NCBI RefSeq assembly: GCF_000379065.1
Contig: NZ_KB900614.1
Coordinates: forward strand, 1,414,857-1,475,054
From: Salinispora mooreana
Lineage (GTDB): Bacteria > Actinomycetota > Actinomycetes > Mycobacteriales > Micromonosporaceae
DNA: 60,198 nucleotides
Direction: 5' to 3'
Shown: one piece after another, positions 32,898-42,482 of the stretch
Layout of the letters: every line of letters starts with the position of its first letter
Numbering within the stretch: position 1 is the first letter of the stretch
The notes under the pieces: generated by a model
What the model was told of the DNA's origin: nothing
Seen by the model: the letters and a program-made list of their open reading frames with translations, nothing else
Databases searched by the model: none
Position numbers and translations under genes: made by a program

Positions 32898-33598
32898 GCT
32901 GTCCTCACCTCGTCGCTCTTCTTCGCGCCAGCGAAAGAAGAGCGGACGGGGTCCGTGGACCGGATGCCCTTGATGAGCAGCCACCCGCCGGCGGTGATTT
33001 CGAAGGTGAGCATCGGCAGCCACAGCAGGAAGCCGGCGCCCTCGGCGGTGACGGCGCCAGCGGCGCTCTGCACGGGGACGCTGACGGCGAGCAGCAGCGA
33101 TGCGAGCAGGCCGAGGGTGGCCAGCGGTCGGGGGATCGCGCGGGACCGCAGTAGGAGGTAGGCGAACACGGCACTGCCGACGGCGAAGAAGCAGGCGCCG
33201 ACGTTCGTGCTCCACGCGGCGATGTCGACGGTCGCCGCGCCCAGTTCCCGGGCAGTGTCCGTTTGTTGCCGGCTGAGTGACAGCAGCAGCATGGCACCGA
33301 GGATCTGCACCGCGTAGAGTCCCGACTCCACCGCCCGGCAGGCCAGGGCGAAAGCGGCCAGGGACGGGTCCTGTCGCCGGGTGATGGCATGCAGCATGGC
33401 GGCCAGGCCCAGCGTGGCGACGCCGGCGACGGCCAGCAGCACGATGCTGAGCCGTAGCCCGGACGGGTGTGTGGCGATGTCGTCGAGCCGTTCTGCGATC
33501 CCGCCGGCGCCGCTGCCGGCAGCCGAACTGGCCAGGACGACCGCGATGACCAGTAGGAAAAGGGCACCGGCGAGGCGGGCGGCGGAGCGTTCGGACAT
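32894..33598 (-). CDS. DUF4386-like membrane protein
   Basis: ATG at 33598 follows GGAGGAA. The 234-aa protein has six membrane segments: RLAGALFLLVIAVVLASSAAG, RLSIVLLAVAGVATLGLAAML, SGLYAVQILGAMLLLSLS, VGACFFAVGSAVFAYLLL, RPLATLGLLASLLLAVSV and FLLWLPMLTFEITAGGWLLI. The pattern fits DUF4386. The function is unknown. It is divergent from the SARP-type regulator at 33786, which may control it. Confidence 0.8.
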   Translation of the reverse strand: MSERSAARLAGALFLLVIAVVLASSAAGSGAGGIAERLDDIATHPSGLRLSIVLLAVAGVATLGLAAMLHAITRRQDPSLAAFALACRAVESGLYAVQILGAMLLLSLSRQQTDTARELGAATVDIAAWSTNVGACFFAVGSAVFAYLLLRSRAIPRPLATLGLLASLLLAVSVPVQSAAGAVTAEGAGFLLWLPMLTFEITAGGWLLIKGIRSTDPVRSSFAGAKKSDEVRTA

Positions 33599-33785
33599 CG
33601 TTCCTCCAGCAGTATCGTGGCAACCCCGGGTCGGGCTGCGGCGGGTTCGAGCGGCGGGCGGCGAACTGCGGCCCGTGATCGAGGTGGACCGATCGTGACG
33701 GGCATGCGTTGGGGCGGCGTTGTGCGGGCGTTGAGAAGATGTTGAGCTGCGGGTCGGGGCGGGGTTATCGGACGCGGGAGTGGCT

Positions 33786-36587
33786 ATGGCAGGGCCGGCG
33801 GTACGCATACGGTTGCTCGGCGGGGTCGAGGTGGTGGATGACAACGGTGCCGCCGTCGACATCGGGGCGGGTAAGTGCCGTGCGTTGCTGGCGGCCCTGG
33901 CGTTGCAGCCCGGCGTGGCGGTTCCGGACTGGCGGCTGATCGATCTGCTGTGGGGCGAGCAACCACCCCGGACCGCCGTCCGAACCCTGCAGTCGTACAT
34001 CGCTCGGCTGCGGGGCGGTCTGGGCGCCACGAGGATTGTGCGATCGGGTGCCGCGTACCGTCTCGATGTGCCCGCCGATGCGGTCGATGTGATCCGGTTC
34101 GGCCGGCGGGTCGAGGCCGGCGACCTCGCCGGGGCGCTCGCCGAGTGGACCGGCGATCCGCTGGCCGGGGTGCCGGTGCCCGGCCTGGCTGCGGCCGTGG
34201 ACGGCCTCGTCGAGCGGTGGCTCGGCGCGGTCGAGGCCGATCTCGCCGCCCGGGTGGACGCGGACGCGGCAGCGACCGTGGGGCCGTTGACTGAGCTGAG
34301 CGCGCGGTATCCGTTCCGTGAAGGCATCTGGGCGCTGCTGATGACGGCGCTGTACCGGGTGGGCCGGCAGGCTGACGCGCTGGCCGCGTATCGCACTGCC
34401 CGTCAGCGGCTGATCGAGCACCTGGGCGTGGAGCCCGGGCCGCGACTGCGCCGCCTGGAGTTGGCGATCCTCGGCCAGGACCACCGCATCGGCGGCGAGC
34501 AGCGGACCGAGCCGGTCGACCGGCTGCCCCGGCGCGCCGTGCGCCTGATCGGCCGCGACGGCGACCTCGACCGTATCGGCCGGGCGTTGGCCGAGAGCCC
34601 GGTGGTCACCCTGGTCGGGCCGGGTGGCATCGGCAAGACCGCGCTCGCCGTCGCAGCCGCCCAACGCGCCCGGCTCGAGCACGGCGCCTGGCTGGTCGAC
34701 CTGACCGAGATCACAACCGACCAGGACGTCCCCCAAGCCGTCGCCGCGGCGATACGCGTCGAGGAGGGCCCAGGCCGGTCGCTGAGTGAGTCCATTGTGC
34801 TGGCCCTGAGCTCACTCCGGGCACTGCTTGTGCTCGACAACTGCGAACACGTCGTGGATGGTGCGGCACGCCTGGCCCAGGCTGTCGCCGACGGCTGCCC
34901 GCAGGTGCGGGTGCTGGCCACCGCGCGGGAACCGCTCGGCCTCAGTCACGGTCACGAACGGCTGGTCGCCGTGCCGCCGTTGCCGGCGGCCGGGGCCGGC
35001 GCCGACCTGTTCGCCGAACGTGCGAACGCGCTGGCCGCCGCGTGTTCAACGGGTGCCGCGCGGGAAGTGATCGAGGAGATTTGCCGCTGCCTCGACGGGC
35101 TGCCCCTCGCCATCGAGCTGGCCGCCGCCCAAACCGTCAGTCATACCCCGCAGGAGATCCGCGAGCGTCTCGACGATCAGCTCGGTTTGCTGGTCGGCGG
35201 GCGGCGGACCGGGGCGGACCGGCACCGCACTATGCGTGCCGCGATCCAATCGTCCTACCGGCTGCTCACCGTGGCCGAGCAGGACCTGCTGCAACGGCTG
35301 TCGGTGTGCACGGGTCCAGTCGACCGGGCCGGAGCTGCGGCCGTTGCCGCCGGCAGCGGCCTGGATGTCAACGACGTGCTGCACAGCCTCGTGCAGCGCT
35401 CGATGGTAACCGCCGAACCCGGCCCGTTCGGCCAGCAGTTCAGGTTGTTGGAACCAGTCCGCCAGTTCGCAGCCGAACACCTCACCGCAGGACCGGCGGC
35501 CGCACCCGCCCAGGCCGCGCACACCCGTTACGTGCGGGAACGGGTGAACTCGCTGCACGACCAGCTCACCGGACCCGCGGAAGTCCAGGGGGTCGCCCGG
35601 CTGGACGAGTTGTGGCCCAACCTGCGGGTAGCGGTTGACCGTGCCTTCACCGGCGGCGACTACCGCCTCGCTCATGATCTGTTCCGGCCGATCTGTACCG
35701 AGGCCGCCCGGCGGCACCGGCACGAAATCGGGCAGTGGGCGCAGCGCCTCCTCGAACAGGCACCGGCCGAGGACCGGCCGCGGGTCGTGGCGGGCCTGAT
35801 CGCCGCCGCACCCCGCTATCACGTCCGTCAGGACCCGGCCGGTTTCGACACCTTGGTCCGACTGCACTGCGATCCGGACAACCCGGTAGCTCGGCACCTG
35901 CGGGCCAACGTCCACGACGACTACGCTACGCAGATACACACGGCGCCGCCGGCGCTGGCCGAGCTGCGCCGACTCGGCGCCGATGATCTCGCTGCGCAGG
36001 TCGAGGTCGACCTTGGCGTAGCACTGGTCTTTCAGGGAGAGTACGCACGCGGAGAAGCCCAGCTCACCCCGCTCGTCAACCGGTTCCGCAGCCACGGCCC
36101 GCCGACCTTGTTGCACTGGACGCTGATGCTGCTCGGCTTCTCCGCCGCCTTCCAAGGTCAACGGGCCGTCGCGGACCAGCTGTTCGACCAGGCGATCGAC
36201 GTGCCCCTGCCGGCACGCACCCACTCGCCGAACCAATCCGTGCGTGCCCAGGCGCTGTTCCAGCGTGGCGACCGCCGCGCCGCCTATCAGCTACTCCGCG
36301 CCCACGTCGATGAACTGCTCGAGGCCGACAACACGCACGCGGCCTGCGCTGTCTTGGTCGGCTTCGTCACGATGATGCCGGCAGCGGCACGCTTCGCCGA
36401 TGGCGCCCGGATCCTCGCCTTCCTCGACACCACCGGCATGCTCGACAACGCCGCCTGGGCGACCATGGTCGCCGACGCCCGGGACAAGCTCGCCGCCGCC
36501 CCCATACCGAACGAATCCGCGATTGTGAATTACCGGCAAGCCCTCGCCACGATCGGCGACACTCTCGACGATCTTCTTATCGCATAG
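33786..36587 (+). CDS. AfsR/SARP-family transcriptional regulator with NB-ARC ATPase
   Basis: The product is about 933 aa; ATG 33786 or GTG 33780 may start it. Residues 1-90 are an OmpR-like winged helix (VRIRLLGGVEVVDDNG, WRLIDLLWGEQPPRTAVRTLQSYIARLR). A bacterial transcriptional activation domain follows (residues 95-240, YPFREGIWALLMTALYRVGRQADALAAYRTARQRL). The NB-ARC module has VTLVGPGGIGKTALAVAAAQ (Walker A) and LLVLDNCEHVV (Walker B), then CLDGLPLAIELAAAQ. The C-terminal third is helical, TPR-like. Such proteins activate secondary-metabolite or export genes; the adjacent targets here are not biosynthetic. Confidence 0.9.
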   Translation: MAGPAVRIRLLGGVEVVDDNGAAVDIGAGKCRALLAALALQPGVAVPDWRLIDLLWGEQPPRTAVRTLQSYIARLRGGLGATRIVRSGAAYRLDVPADAVDVIRFGRRVEAGDLAGALAEWTGDPLAGVPVPGLAAAVDGLVERWLGAVEADLAARVDADAAATVGPLTELSARYPFREGIWALLMTALYRVGRQADALAAYRTARQRLIEHLGVEPGPRLRRLELAILGQDHRIGGEQRTEPVDRLPRRAVRLIGRDGDLDRIGRALAESPVVTLVGPGGIGKTALAVAAAQRARLEHGAWLVDLTEITTDQDVPQAVAAAIRVEEGPGRSLSESIVLALSSLRALLVLDNCEHVVDGAARLAQAVADGCPQVRVLATAREPLGLSHGHERLVAVPPLPAAGAGADLFAERANALAAACSTGAAREVIEEICRCLDGLPLAIELAAAQTVSHTPQEIRERLDDQLGLLVGGRRTGADRHRTMRAAIQSSYRLLTVAEQDLLQRLSVCTGPVDRAGAAAVAAGSGLDVNDVLHSLVQRSMVTAEPGPFGQQFRLLEPVRQFAAEHLTAGPAAAPAQAAHTRYVRERVNSLHDQLTGPAEVQGVARLDELWPNLRVAVDRAFTGGDYRLAHDLFRPICTEAARRHRHEIGQWAQRLLEQAPAEDRPRVVAGLIAAAPRYHVRQDPAGFDTLVRLHCDPDNPVARHLRANVHDDYATQIHTAPPALAELRRLGADDLAAQVEVDLGVALVFQGEYARGEAQLTPLVNRFRSHGPPTLLHWTLMLLGFSAAFQGQRAVADQLFDQAIDVPLPARTHSPNQSVRAQALFQRGDRRAAYQLLRAHVDELLEADNTHAACAVLVGFVTMMPAAARFADGARILAFLDTTGMLDNAAWATMVADARDKLAAAPIPNESAIVNYRQALATIGDTLDDLLIA

Positions 36588-36617
36588 ACCAGCCTGGCCG
36601 GGTGCTATGGGCTCCGA

Positions 36618-38246
36618 TCATGTACGCGCGTTACGGCGAGCACTGCCGACCACGAGAGCGAGACCGACCAGGACCACGGCGGCGCCGACGAACAGCGCGG
36701 GACTCGGCCCGGCCGGGACGCCGTCGACGCGGGCGGTGCCCATGAAGTCCAGGAACGCGATGTCGTTGATCGCGGCGTACCACCACATCACGAAGATCGC
36801 CTGGAACAACCGGTGGGTACGGCTCAGCACGCCCAGGGCCAGTGCCAGCGACGGAATGAAGAGCGCGCCGGCGGCCCAGGCGGCCAGGCCGGGCGCGTCC
36901 GCCGCGGCCAGCATCCGTATGGCCGGGGCGATGCCGACCAAGGCGGTGAGCACCACACCGGCAGCCCACTCGGCGAGTAGCCTCCGCCGCGCCCACGGGT
37001 ACGCCCCGAGGATCGCGTCCACGCCGTACTCGTACCGCTGCGTGCCCAGGCGGGACCAGACCAGCATCGGCCAGACCCAGCTCAGCGGCAGGATAGCCAG
37101 GATCACCCCGTCGAAGGGCAGGGTGAGGCCGAGCACCGTGATCAGCAGTGCCCCCAGCCACCACCAGCGCGACACTCCCTGGATCAGGATCCGGAACTCG
37201 CCGGTGAGTAGCCGCAGGTACCCGCCAGGCCGCCGCACCCCCTTGGCGGGAAGGATGGCCACGCTGGCGGCCGCCGTGGTGGTCGCCGGCCGACCGGCGG
37301 CGGACGGCACCACCGCCATCGGGAGGTCCGGACCCTCGACCGCCGGTCCGACCGGGTCCACCGCGTTGCCCGGCACCGGACCGTGGCCGCGGGACGGGTC
37401 GAACCGCGCGAACCACAGGGCCGGCACCACGGCCAGCAGCATCGCGAGCACGATCATCGAGAGCCGTCCACCGAGGTAGCCCGCGGTCAGGTCCAGCCCG
37501 TCCCAGGTGAAGGTACGCAGCGGGTTGTCGAGATAGACCAGACCGAGGCTGAAGCCACCCTCGGAGTTGTCGATTCCCTGGTTGGCCATCGCCCGTGCCA
37601 TCGATTCCGCGACGGCGTGCACCCCGATGCCACTGAGCGGGGCGCCCGGCGACTGGCCGCCGATGGCGACCACCAGCCAGACGAAGAACCACAGGATGTT
37701 GCCGAGACCTGACCGCAGCAACGGCACACTCTCGAACAGCAGGGCCATGGCGGCTGTGAACGCGACCAACGGGATGGCGATCACCACGAACGGGGTCAGG
37801 AGCGCGATCGGATCGATCGACCGGTCCTCACCACGGGCCACCTGCAGGACCATCGCGGTGATCGCCAGCACCCCGACCATCGACGTCAGGGTCAGGCAGC
37901 TGCTGAGGAACTTGCCGAGCAGATAGTCGACCGAACGCAACGGCGTGGCGGCGAGCAGCTGGCCGACGCCGGTGCTCTCGTCCCGGCTGATCGCGTTGCG
38001 CACCACGTAGAACCCGCCGAGAGTGAGCCACAACGCGCTGGTCAGCGCGATCAGCGTCCCGATGTACGCCGAGTTGTACTCGCCGCGGTGGTGGCCGATG
38101 TACATCACCGCCCAGCGCGCGTCGCTGGCCGGCGCAGCGACGTAACCCAGGCCGACGGCGGCCAGCAGGATGACCGCGTAGGCGGGGCGGCGTACCCGGT
38201 CCTTGAAATCGGCGACGGCCAGTCCGCCGATCGTCGCGACCCTCAT
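36618..38246 (-). CDS. ABC transporter permease (ABC-2 type)
   Basis: The 542-aa protein has about twelve hydrophobic segments arranged as two six-helix halves (YAVILLAAVGLGYVAAPASDARW near the start, ILAILPLSWVWPMLVWS late). The long soluble loop after the sixth helix starts ARFDPSRGHGPVPGN and ends before EFRILIQGVSRWWWLG. It is a two-half ABC-2 permease. Its start overlaps the ATPase stop (38243-38246), so ATPase and permease are co-translated. The exported substrate is unknown. Its 3' end is 31 nt from the SARP regulator 3' end, and the two are convergent. Confidence 0.88.
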   Translation of the reverse strand: MRVATIGGLAVADFKDRVRRPAYAVILLAAVGLGYVAAPASDARWAVMYIGHHRGEYNSAYIGTLIALTSALWLTLGGFYVVRNAISRDESTGVGQLLAATPLRSVDYLLGKFLSSCLTLTSMVGVLAITAMVLQVARGEDRSIDPIALLTPFVVIAIPLVAFTAAMALLFESVPLLRSGLGNILWFFVWLVVAIGGQSPGAPLSGIGVHAVAESMARAMANQGIDNSEGGFSLGLVYLDNPLRTFTWDGLDLTAGYLGGRLSMIVLAMLLAVVPALWFARFDPSRGHGPVPGNAVDPVGPAVEGPDLPMAVVPSAAGRPATTTAAASVAILPAKGVRRPGGYLRLLTGEFRILIQGVSRWWWLGALLITVLGLTLPFDGVILAILPLSWVWPMLVWSRLGTQRYEYGVDAILGAYPWARRRLLAEWAAGVVLTALVGIAPAIRMLAAADAPGLAAWAAGALFIPSLALALGVLSRTHRLFQAIFVMWWYAAINDIAFLDFMGTARVDGVPAGPSPALFVGAAVVLVGLALVVGSARRNART

Positions 38247-39142
38247 CGGCGCACCGCCCGCTCTTCCACGTACTGACCGGAAGCCTGGTTGATCACTGCC
38301 AGGTACGCGTCCTCGAGGTTGGGAGCGGCCGAAACCGATTCCGGACCCGGCGACTCGGGGGAGAGCAGTCGGACCCGTACGCCTTCGGTGGTGCGAACCA
38401 GCCGGCTGATCACGAATTGGTCTTGGAGCACCGAGACCTGGCTGGACGGCACGACGAGCTCCCAGACGTGCCCCTCCACCTGGCGGAGCAGCTCCTCGGG
38501 GCTGTCGCGGCGCAGCAGCCGGCCCTGCGAGACGATGGCGATGTCGGAGGCGACCGACTCGACGTCCGACACGATGTGGGTGGAGAGCATCACCACCCGG
38601 TCGGCGGCGAGATCACTGAGCAGATTGCGGAAGCGGACCCGTTCCTCCGGGTCCAGCCCGGCGGTCGGCTCATCCACGATAATCACTTGCGGGTCGGAGA
38701 GCAGGGCCTGGGCGATGCCGACCCGGCGCAGCATGCCGCCCGAGTACTTGCCGAGCGGCCGTTTGAGCGCCTCAGTGAGGTTGACCATCGCGAGCAACTC
38801 GTCGATGCGCGCTGTGGCCGTTTTGGCGGACAGTCCTTTGGCGGCAGCCAGGTAGCGCAGGAACTCCCGGGAGGTCAGGTTCGGGTAGACGCCGAAGTCC
38901 TGCGGGAGGTATCCGAGGGCCTGGCGCAGCAGGTCCGGCTTGGCCACCACGTCGGTGCCGTTGAACAGCACCTTCCCGGAAGTCGGCTTGGTGACGGTCG
39001 CGGCGATCCGCATCAGTGACGACTTGCCCGCGCCGTTCGGCCCGAGCAGGCCCAGCATCCCGGGCTGCATCCGAAGGGTCATGCCGTCCACGGCGCGTTT
39101 GCCCTTGGTGTAGATCTTGGTGATGTCGATCAGTTCCAGCAT
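38243..39142 (-). CDS. ABC transporter ATP-binding protein
   Basis: The 299-aa protein has Walker A LLGPNGAGKSSLMRI, the Q-loop region LGYLPQDFGVYPNLTS, signature YSGGMLRRVGIAQALL, Walker B VIIVDEPTAGLDPEER and the H-loop MLSTHIVSDVESVAS. A C-terminal extension (HVWELVVPSSQVSVL) is the usual DrrA/CcmA-type tail. It is the nucleotide-binding subunit for the adjacent ABC-2 permease. ATG at 39142 reads MLELIDITKIYTKG. Confidence 0.93.
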   Translation of the reverse strand: MLELIDITKIYTKGKRAVDGMTLRMQPGMLGLLGPNGAGKSSLMRIAATVTKPTSGKVLFNGTDVVAKPDLLRQALGYLPQDFGVYPNLTSREFLRYLAAAKGLSAKTATARIDELLAMVNLTEALKRPLGKYSGGMLRRVGIAQALLSDPQVIIVDEPTAGLDPEERVRFRNLLSDLAADRVVMLSTHIVSDVESVASDIAIVSQGRLLRRDSPEELLRQVEGHVWELVVPSSQVSVLQDQFVISRLVRTTEGVRVRLLSPESPGPESVSAAPNLEDAYLAVINQASGQYVEERAVRR

Positions 39143-39935
39143 GGTGGGTCCTCCTAGCCTGGGCCCTTCGTTAAGGAGCCGCCTGGTCCATGATCGAACA
39201 TAAGGAAGCGCCTTCTGATCTTGGATGACCTGGCTTGTCCAAGGCCTGATCGTCCGTCACGGAGGGTGCGTGCCGGGTGCAGGCTACCGGAACGCGTTTG
39301 ACGGTCATTGTCAGTGTGGACGGACGTGTGTCCGGACACGCAGGTGCCCATCGCTTCGGCTACCACCCACTGTGCTGCTTCCTGGACAACGCCCGTGAGG
39401 CCCTGTCGGGGTTGATGCGCGCCGGCCGGGCCGGGTCGAACACCACACGCCGACCACATCACCGTTCGGGACGCGGCCCTGCAACAGGCCCCCGGCGCTC
39501 ACCGCTACGGCACCGGATCGTACTGGCCTGCGCGGAAGGTGCGTCCGATCAGGATATTGCTGTGGAGCTGGGGATCTGGCCGCAGACCGATGCCACGCAC
39601 TGGTCGTGGGCGTCGATGGTGGCCGAGTCTGGGCTGTCCGACGGTGGGCCGGATCTGGAACCGGCTCGGGGCGCTGGTCGCCGAGCGGTGCGCGCCCGTC
39701 GACCGGGACCGCGCGGGAGTGATCACTGCCGAGGGCGGCGTGGCGCTGTTCCTGGAGAGCCTCGACTCGGCCCATATCCGACGCGCGCTCCGGATCGGCC
39801 CGTCGGGGATGTCCGGGCGCTTCCTCGCCCTGCGGGTGCGGATCGCCGGCCGGGTGATCCGACGCGGACCCCAGTGGGGTTCTGCCCACTCTGCCACCAA
39901 CTCGTCCCAACCTGAGCAAGCACTACTAGCGGGCA
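39143..39935. other. Degenerate region with an IS630-like transposase scrap
   Basis: This 793-nt gap has no intact gene. A plus-strand stretch at about 39500-39580 reads RHRIVLACAEGASDQDIAVELGIWPQT, which resembles the N-terminal helix-turn-helix of IS630-family transposases (ARIVLACAEG-type). The frame decays after that. Other frames are low-complexity shadows. It looks like old mobile-element debris beside the GlxA gene. Confidence 0.4.
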
Positions 39936-40940
39936 CTACCGAGGTCCGGTCGTTGACACCAGCGCGGGCCCGGCCGTCGCAAGCGTGTGGAAGGCCGCTC
40001 GGTAGGCCGCAGGTGTGGTGTCGAAGCGTCGCCGGAAGTGTCGCCGTAGGTTGACCGCGGAGCCGAGGCCGGTGCGGGCGGCGATCGATTCGACGGTCAG
40101 ATCGCTGCACTCCAGGAGCCGTCGCGTCTCAAAGAGGCGCTGCTCCAGAAGCCACTGTGTGGGCGTGGATCCCGTTGCCAGCGCGAAGCGCCGGGCTAGT
40201 GTCCGCTGGCTGACTGCGGCTTGTTGCGCTAACTCACTGAGAGTGAGGTGCCGATCCAGATGTGCGGTCATCCAGTCCAGTAGTGGAGCGATCGGATCAA
40301 ACGGATCGGGCGCAACCGGCCGGTCAACGAATTGGGATTGCCCACCTCCTCGGTGGGCCGGGACGACCATCCGCCGAGCAACCTCGTTGGCTGCCGCGCC
40401 GCCAAGGTCGTTGCGGAGCAGGTGGAGGCAAAGGTCGATGCCGGCCGCCGTGCCGGCGGACGTTGCCACGTCGCCGTGGTCGATGTAAAGCACATCGGGG
40501 GTCAAACGTACGGTGGGATGCCTGCGGCGGAACTCCGCCGCGTAGCGCCAGTGTGTGGTGGCCTCGCGCCCGTCCAGGAGTTTCGCGGCTGCGAGGACGA
40601 ATGCGCCGCCGCAGATGGAGGCGACCCGCGCGCCCCGCCGCCAGGCTTGATGGACTGCGTCGACAACCTCCGCGGACGGGTCATGATCGACCGGATGCCA
40701 TCCGGCGACGACGACCGTATCGGCAGTGGCAAGCGCCGCAAGGTCGGCGGAGGTCTGAAGAAGCAGGTGAGGGGCGTTGCGTACCGGCACGGCACTGCGG
40801 GGCGCGCACACCTCGAAGTCGTACCACGGACTTGCCACGTCCTCCCGGCTTAGCCCAAACACCTCAGCAACGGCGGCCAGTTCGAACAGCGACATGTGCT
40901 CGTGGGCGATCGCTACCACTCGGTGTCGCCGTACGGTCAT
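39936..40940 (-). CDS. GlxA-family transcriptional regulator (DJ-1-like plus AraC)
   Basis: The 334-aa protein has an N-terminal DJ-1/PfpI-like domain (VVAIAHEHMSLFELAAVAEVFGL, ADTVVVAGWHPVD, ASICGGAFVLAAAKLLDGREATTHW). The cysteine is in the ICGGAF nucleophile-elbow position. The C-terminal AraC domain starts about residue 225: LDRHLTLSELAQQAAVSQRTLARRFALATGSTPTQWLLEQRL, then STVESIAARTGLGSAVNLRRHFRRRFDTTPAAYR-like. It is a regulator responding to an unknown ligand. It is divergent from the SGNH-DinB gene at 41038. Confidence 0.93.
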   Translation of the reverse strand: MTVRRHRVVAIAHEHMSLFELAAVAEVFGLSREDVASPWYDFEVCAPRSAVPVRNAPHLLLQTSADLAALATADTVVVAGWHPVDHDPSAEVVDAVHQAWRRGARVASICGGAFVLAAAKLLDGREATTHWRYAAEFRRRHPTVRLTPDVLYIDHGDVATSAGTAAGIDLCLHLLRNDLGGAAANEVARRMVVPAHRGGGQSQFVDRPVAPDPFDPIAPLLDWMTAHLDRHLTLSELAQQAAVSQRTLARRFALATGSTPTQWLLEQRLFETRRLLECSDLTVESIAARTGLGSAVNLRRHFRRRFDTTPAAYRAAFHTLATAGPALVSTTGPR

Positions 40941-41037
40941 GGCAAGAAACTATCGCAGTGTGGCGTTCCTGCCACTCCCCTTCCTGTCGGCGACCAGGAT
41001 TTGATAGCCGCGCGAGGCATCCGGAAGGGATCAGAGA

Positions 41038-41979
41038 ATGATCAACACTCATCACCCAACACCTCACCCACCGCTACGGGTCTGCGTTCTCGGCGACTCG
41101 TTGGTCCTCGGCGTGGGTGACCCCGAGCAGAATGGCTGGGTCGGCCGGCTCATGCCACTCGCCGCCGATCGTGGCATCGATCTCACCCTGTACAACCTTG
41201 GCATCCGGGCGCAGACGACGGACCTCATCAGCGCCCGCCTACCCGAATGTATGGCCCGCTTGCCCCACCCTCCGGACGGCCGAATCATCATCAGCTCCGG
41301 GGTCAACGACACAGATCTCGTCGAGGGCCTGCCACGACTCACCGACGTCGACGCCGGCCGCTCTCTGGCCTGCGCATTGCGATCGGCCACCGCGCATGAC
41401 ATCGCCGTTGCCGTGGTCGGGCCCACCCCCGCCGACAGCCAGGAACCCCAGTCGCGGAGGGTGCTCGTCGACGAACTCGCCCGGCATCAGCGCCGGGTCG
41501 AGACCGTGCTGAAGATGCTCACCGCAGCGGGTGAGCGTGCCACCCTGCACCCGACCGAGCAGGCTCGGCTCATAGCCACAGGACACTTTCGCGACTACAG
41601 CGGGGAACTGGGCTGGACCGCCCGAGAGATCGCCGGCCATCTGCGCGACAGCGCCCTGATCTTCACCGAGCGGATTCGGCTCCTGTCCAGCGGCCGACCG
41701 GATATCAGCCTGTCGAGCTTCGACCCGCTGGATGCCGATCGGGTCGCCACCTATGCCGCCGTGGACTGGGGGGAGCTACGCGACGATCTCGCCGCAGCCC
41801 AACAAGACCTCCGACACGCCGTCCGCGCCTGCCCGTCCGCCACCTGGGCTGTGACCGGCCGCAGGCCTAACGGCGCCCCGATCAGCCTGGGCGAGATCCT
41901 TCGATTTCTCCCCGGGCATCAGGACGAGCACGCCACCCAGTTGGAGATGATCGTAGCGGCGCGGTGTCTCCGGCCGTAG
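41038..41979 (+). CDS. SGNH-hydrolase/DinB-like chimera
   Basis: Residues 1-145 are the start of an SGNH/GDSL esterase: VCVLGDSLVLGVGD with the nucleophile serine, later IIISSGVNDTDL (block III asparagine) and VAVVGPTPADS. The closing DxxH motif expected near the end is absent. From about residue 150 the sequence is a DinB-like four-helix protein (LVDELARHQRRVETVLKML, WTAREIAGHLRDSALIFTERIRLL, LPGHQDEHATQLEMI) with metal-ligand histidines. Such a fusion is not one I recognise. A deletion joining two genes is likely. Its 3' end abuts a transposase scrap. Confidence 0.7.
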   Translation: MINTHHPTPHPPLRVCVLGDSLVLGVGDPEQNGWVGRLMPLAADRGIDLTLYNLGIRAQTTDLISARLPECMARLPHPPDGRIIISSGVNDTDLVEGLPRLTDVDAGRSLACALRSATAHDIAVAVVGPTPADSQEPQSRRVLVDELARHQRRVETVLKMLTAAGERATLHPTEQARLIATGHFRDYSGELGWTAREIAGHLRDSALIFTERIRLLSSGRPDISLSSFDPLDADRVATYAAVDWGELRDDLAAAQQDLRHAVRACPSATWAVTGRRPNGAPISLGEILRFLPGHQDEHATQLEMIVAARCLRP

Positions 41980-42113
41980 CGCGTACGCGGGGACTGGAAG
42001 TAACAGCTCGTCATCGGTGGACAGGTGAACGACGGGGAACCGTCCGGGTGCAGCTCGACCCGATCGGCGACCAGGCCGTCGCGGCCCAGCAGCCGGGTCG
42101 TATCGTCGCCCAT
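41980..42113 (-). pseudogene. ISL3-like transposase N-terminal scrap
   Basis: On the minus strand ATG 42113 opens MGDDTTRLLGRDGLVADRVELHPDG. In another frame it continues PVVHLSTDDELLLPVPAY. The opening TTRLLGLDGLAV-type and the following VVHL strand resemble the N-terminus of actinobacterial ISL3 transposases, but the CPxC finger is gone. A frameshift and truncation against the DinB gene end are inferred. Confidence 0.4.
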
Positions 42114-42201
42114 GCTCGCAGCTCTTCACGTGTGACCATCCGATCTGGACGCTCCGATGATCAGCGAAGGGCTGCGAGCCTTCATCTCCGGGGCAGACCG
42201 A

Positions 42202-42480
42202 TCAACGCACCCCTTCGGCCGCTGGGGCGAGGTCTTCACGGCGCAGCGAGCCCGGACCGTGCACCCGTCGCGACGGTGTGGTCGATGTGCAGCACGAACC
42301 GCCGTGCTCCCGCAGCCCCGCGGCGGCCTCCATCGCGCGGAGCCACCGGAACCACTCGCCCCGGCTCATCTTCGCGAGCCGGTGGTGCGCAGATCCGGCG
42401 TAAGAGATATCGACAGAGGCGACCGACGGGCCATACCGGCGAACAGTGCGGAAGCCGGGCGTCGCCGGCCAGATAGGCAT
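42202..42480 (-). pseudogene. Unrecognised frameshifted remnant
   Basis: From ATG 42480 the frame reads PIWPATPGFRTVRRYGPSVASVD, then HHRLAKMSRGEWFRWLRAMEAAAGLREHGG. Codon use is coding-like until about 42300. The coding look then passes to another frame (RFVLHIDHTVATGAR). I cannot name the family. No ribosome-binding site is evident. It lies between the ISL3 scrap and the ABC exporter. Confidence 0.3.
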
Positions 42481-42482
42481 GA

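Noticed and set aside
39277..39919. 200-aa frames on both strands in the gap before GlxA
   Set aside because: Composition and lack of motifs suggest non-coding debris. Only a short IS630-like stretch is retained as a weak observation.
33780..41979. A secondary-metabolite gene cluster around the SARP regulator
   Set aside because: The SARP/NB-ARC gene suggests it, but its neighbours are ABC transporter, GlxA and unrelated genes; no biosynthetic enzymes are present within the window.
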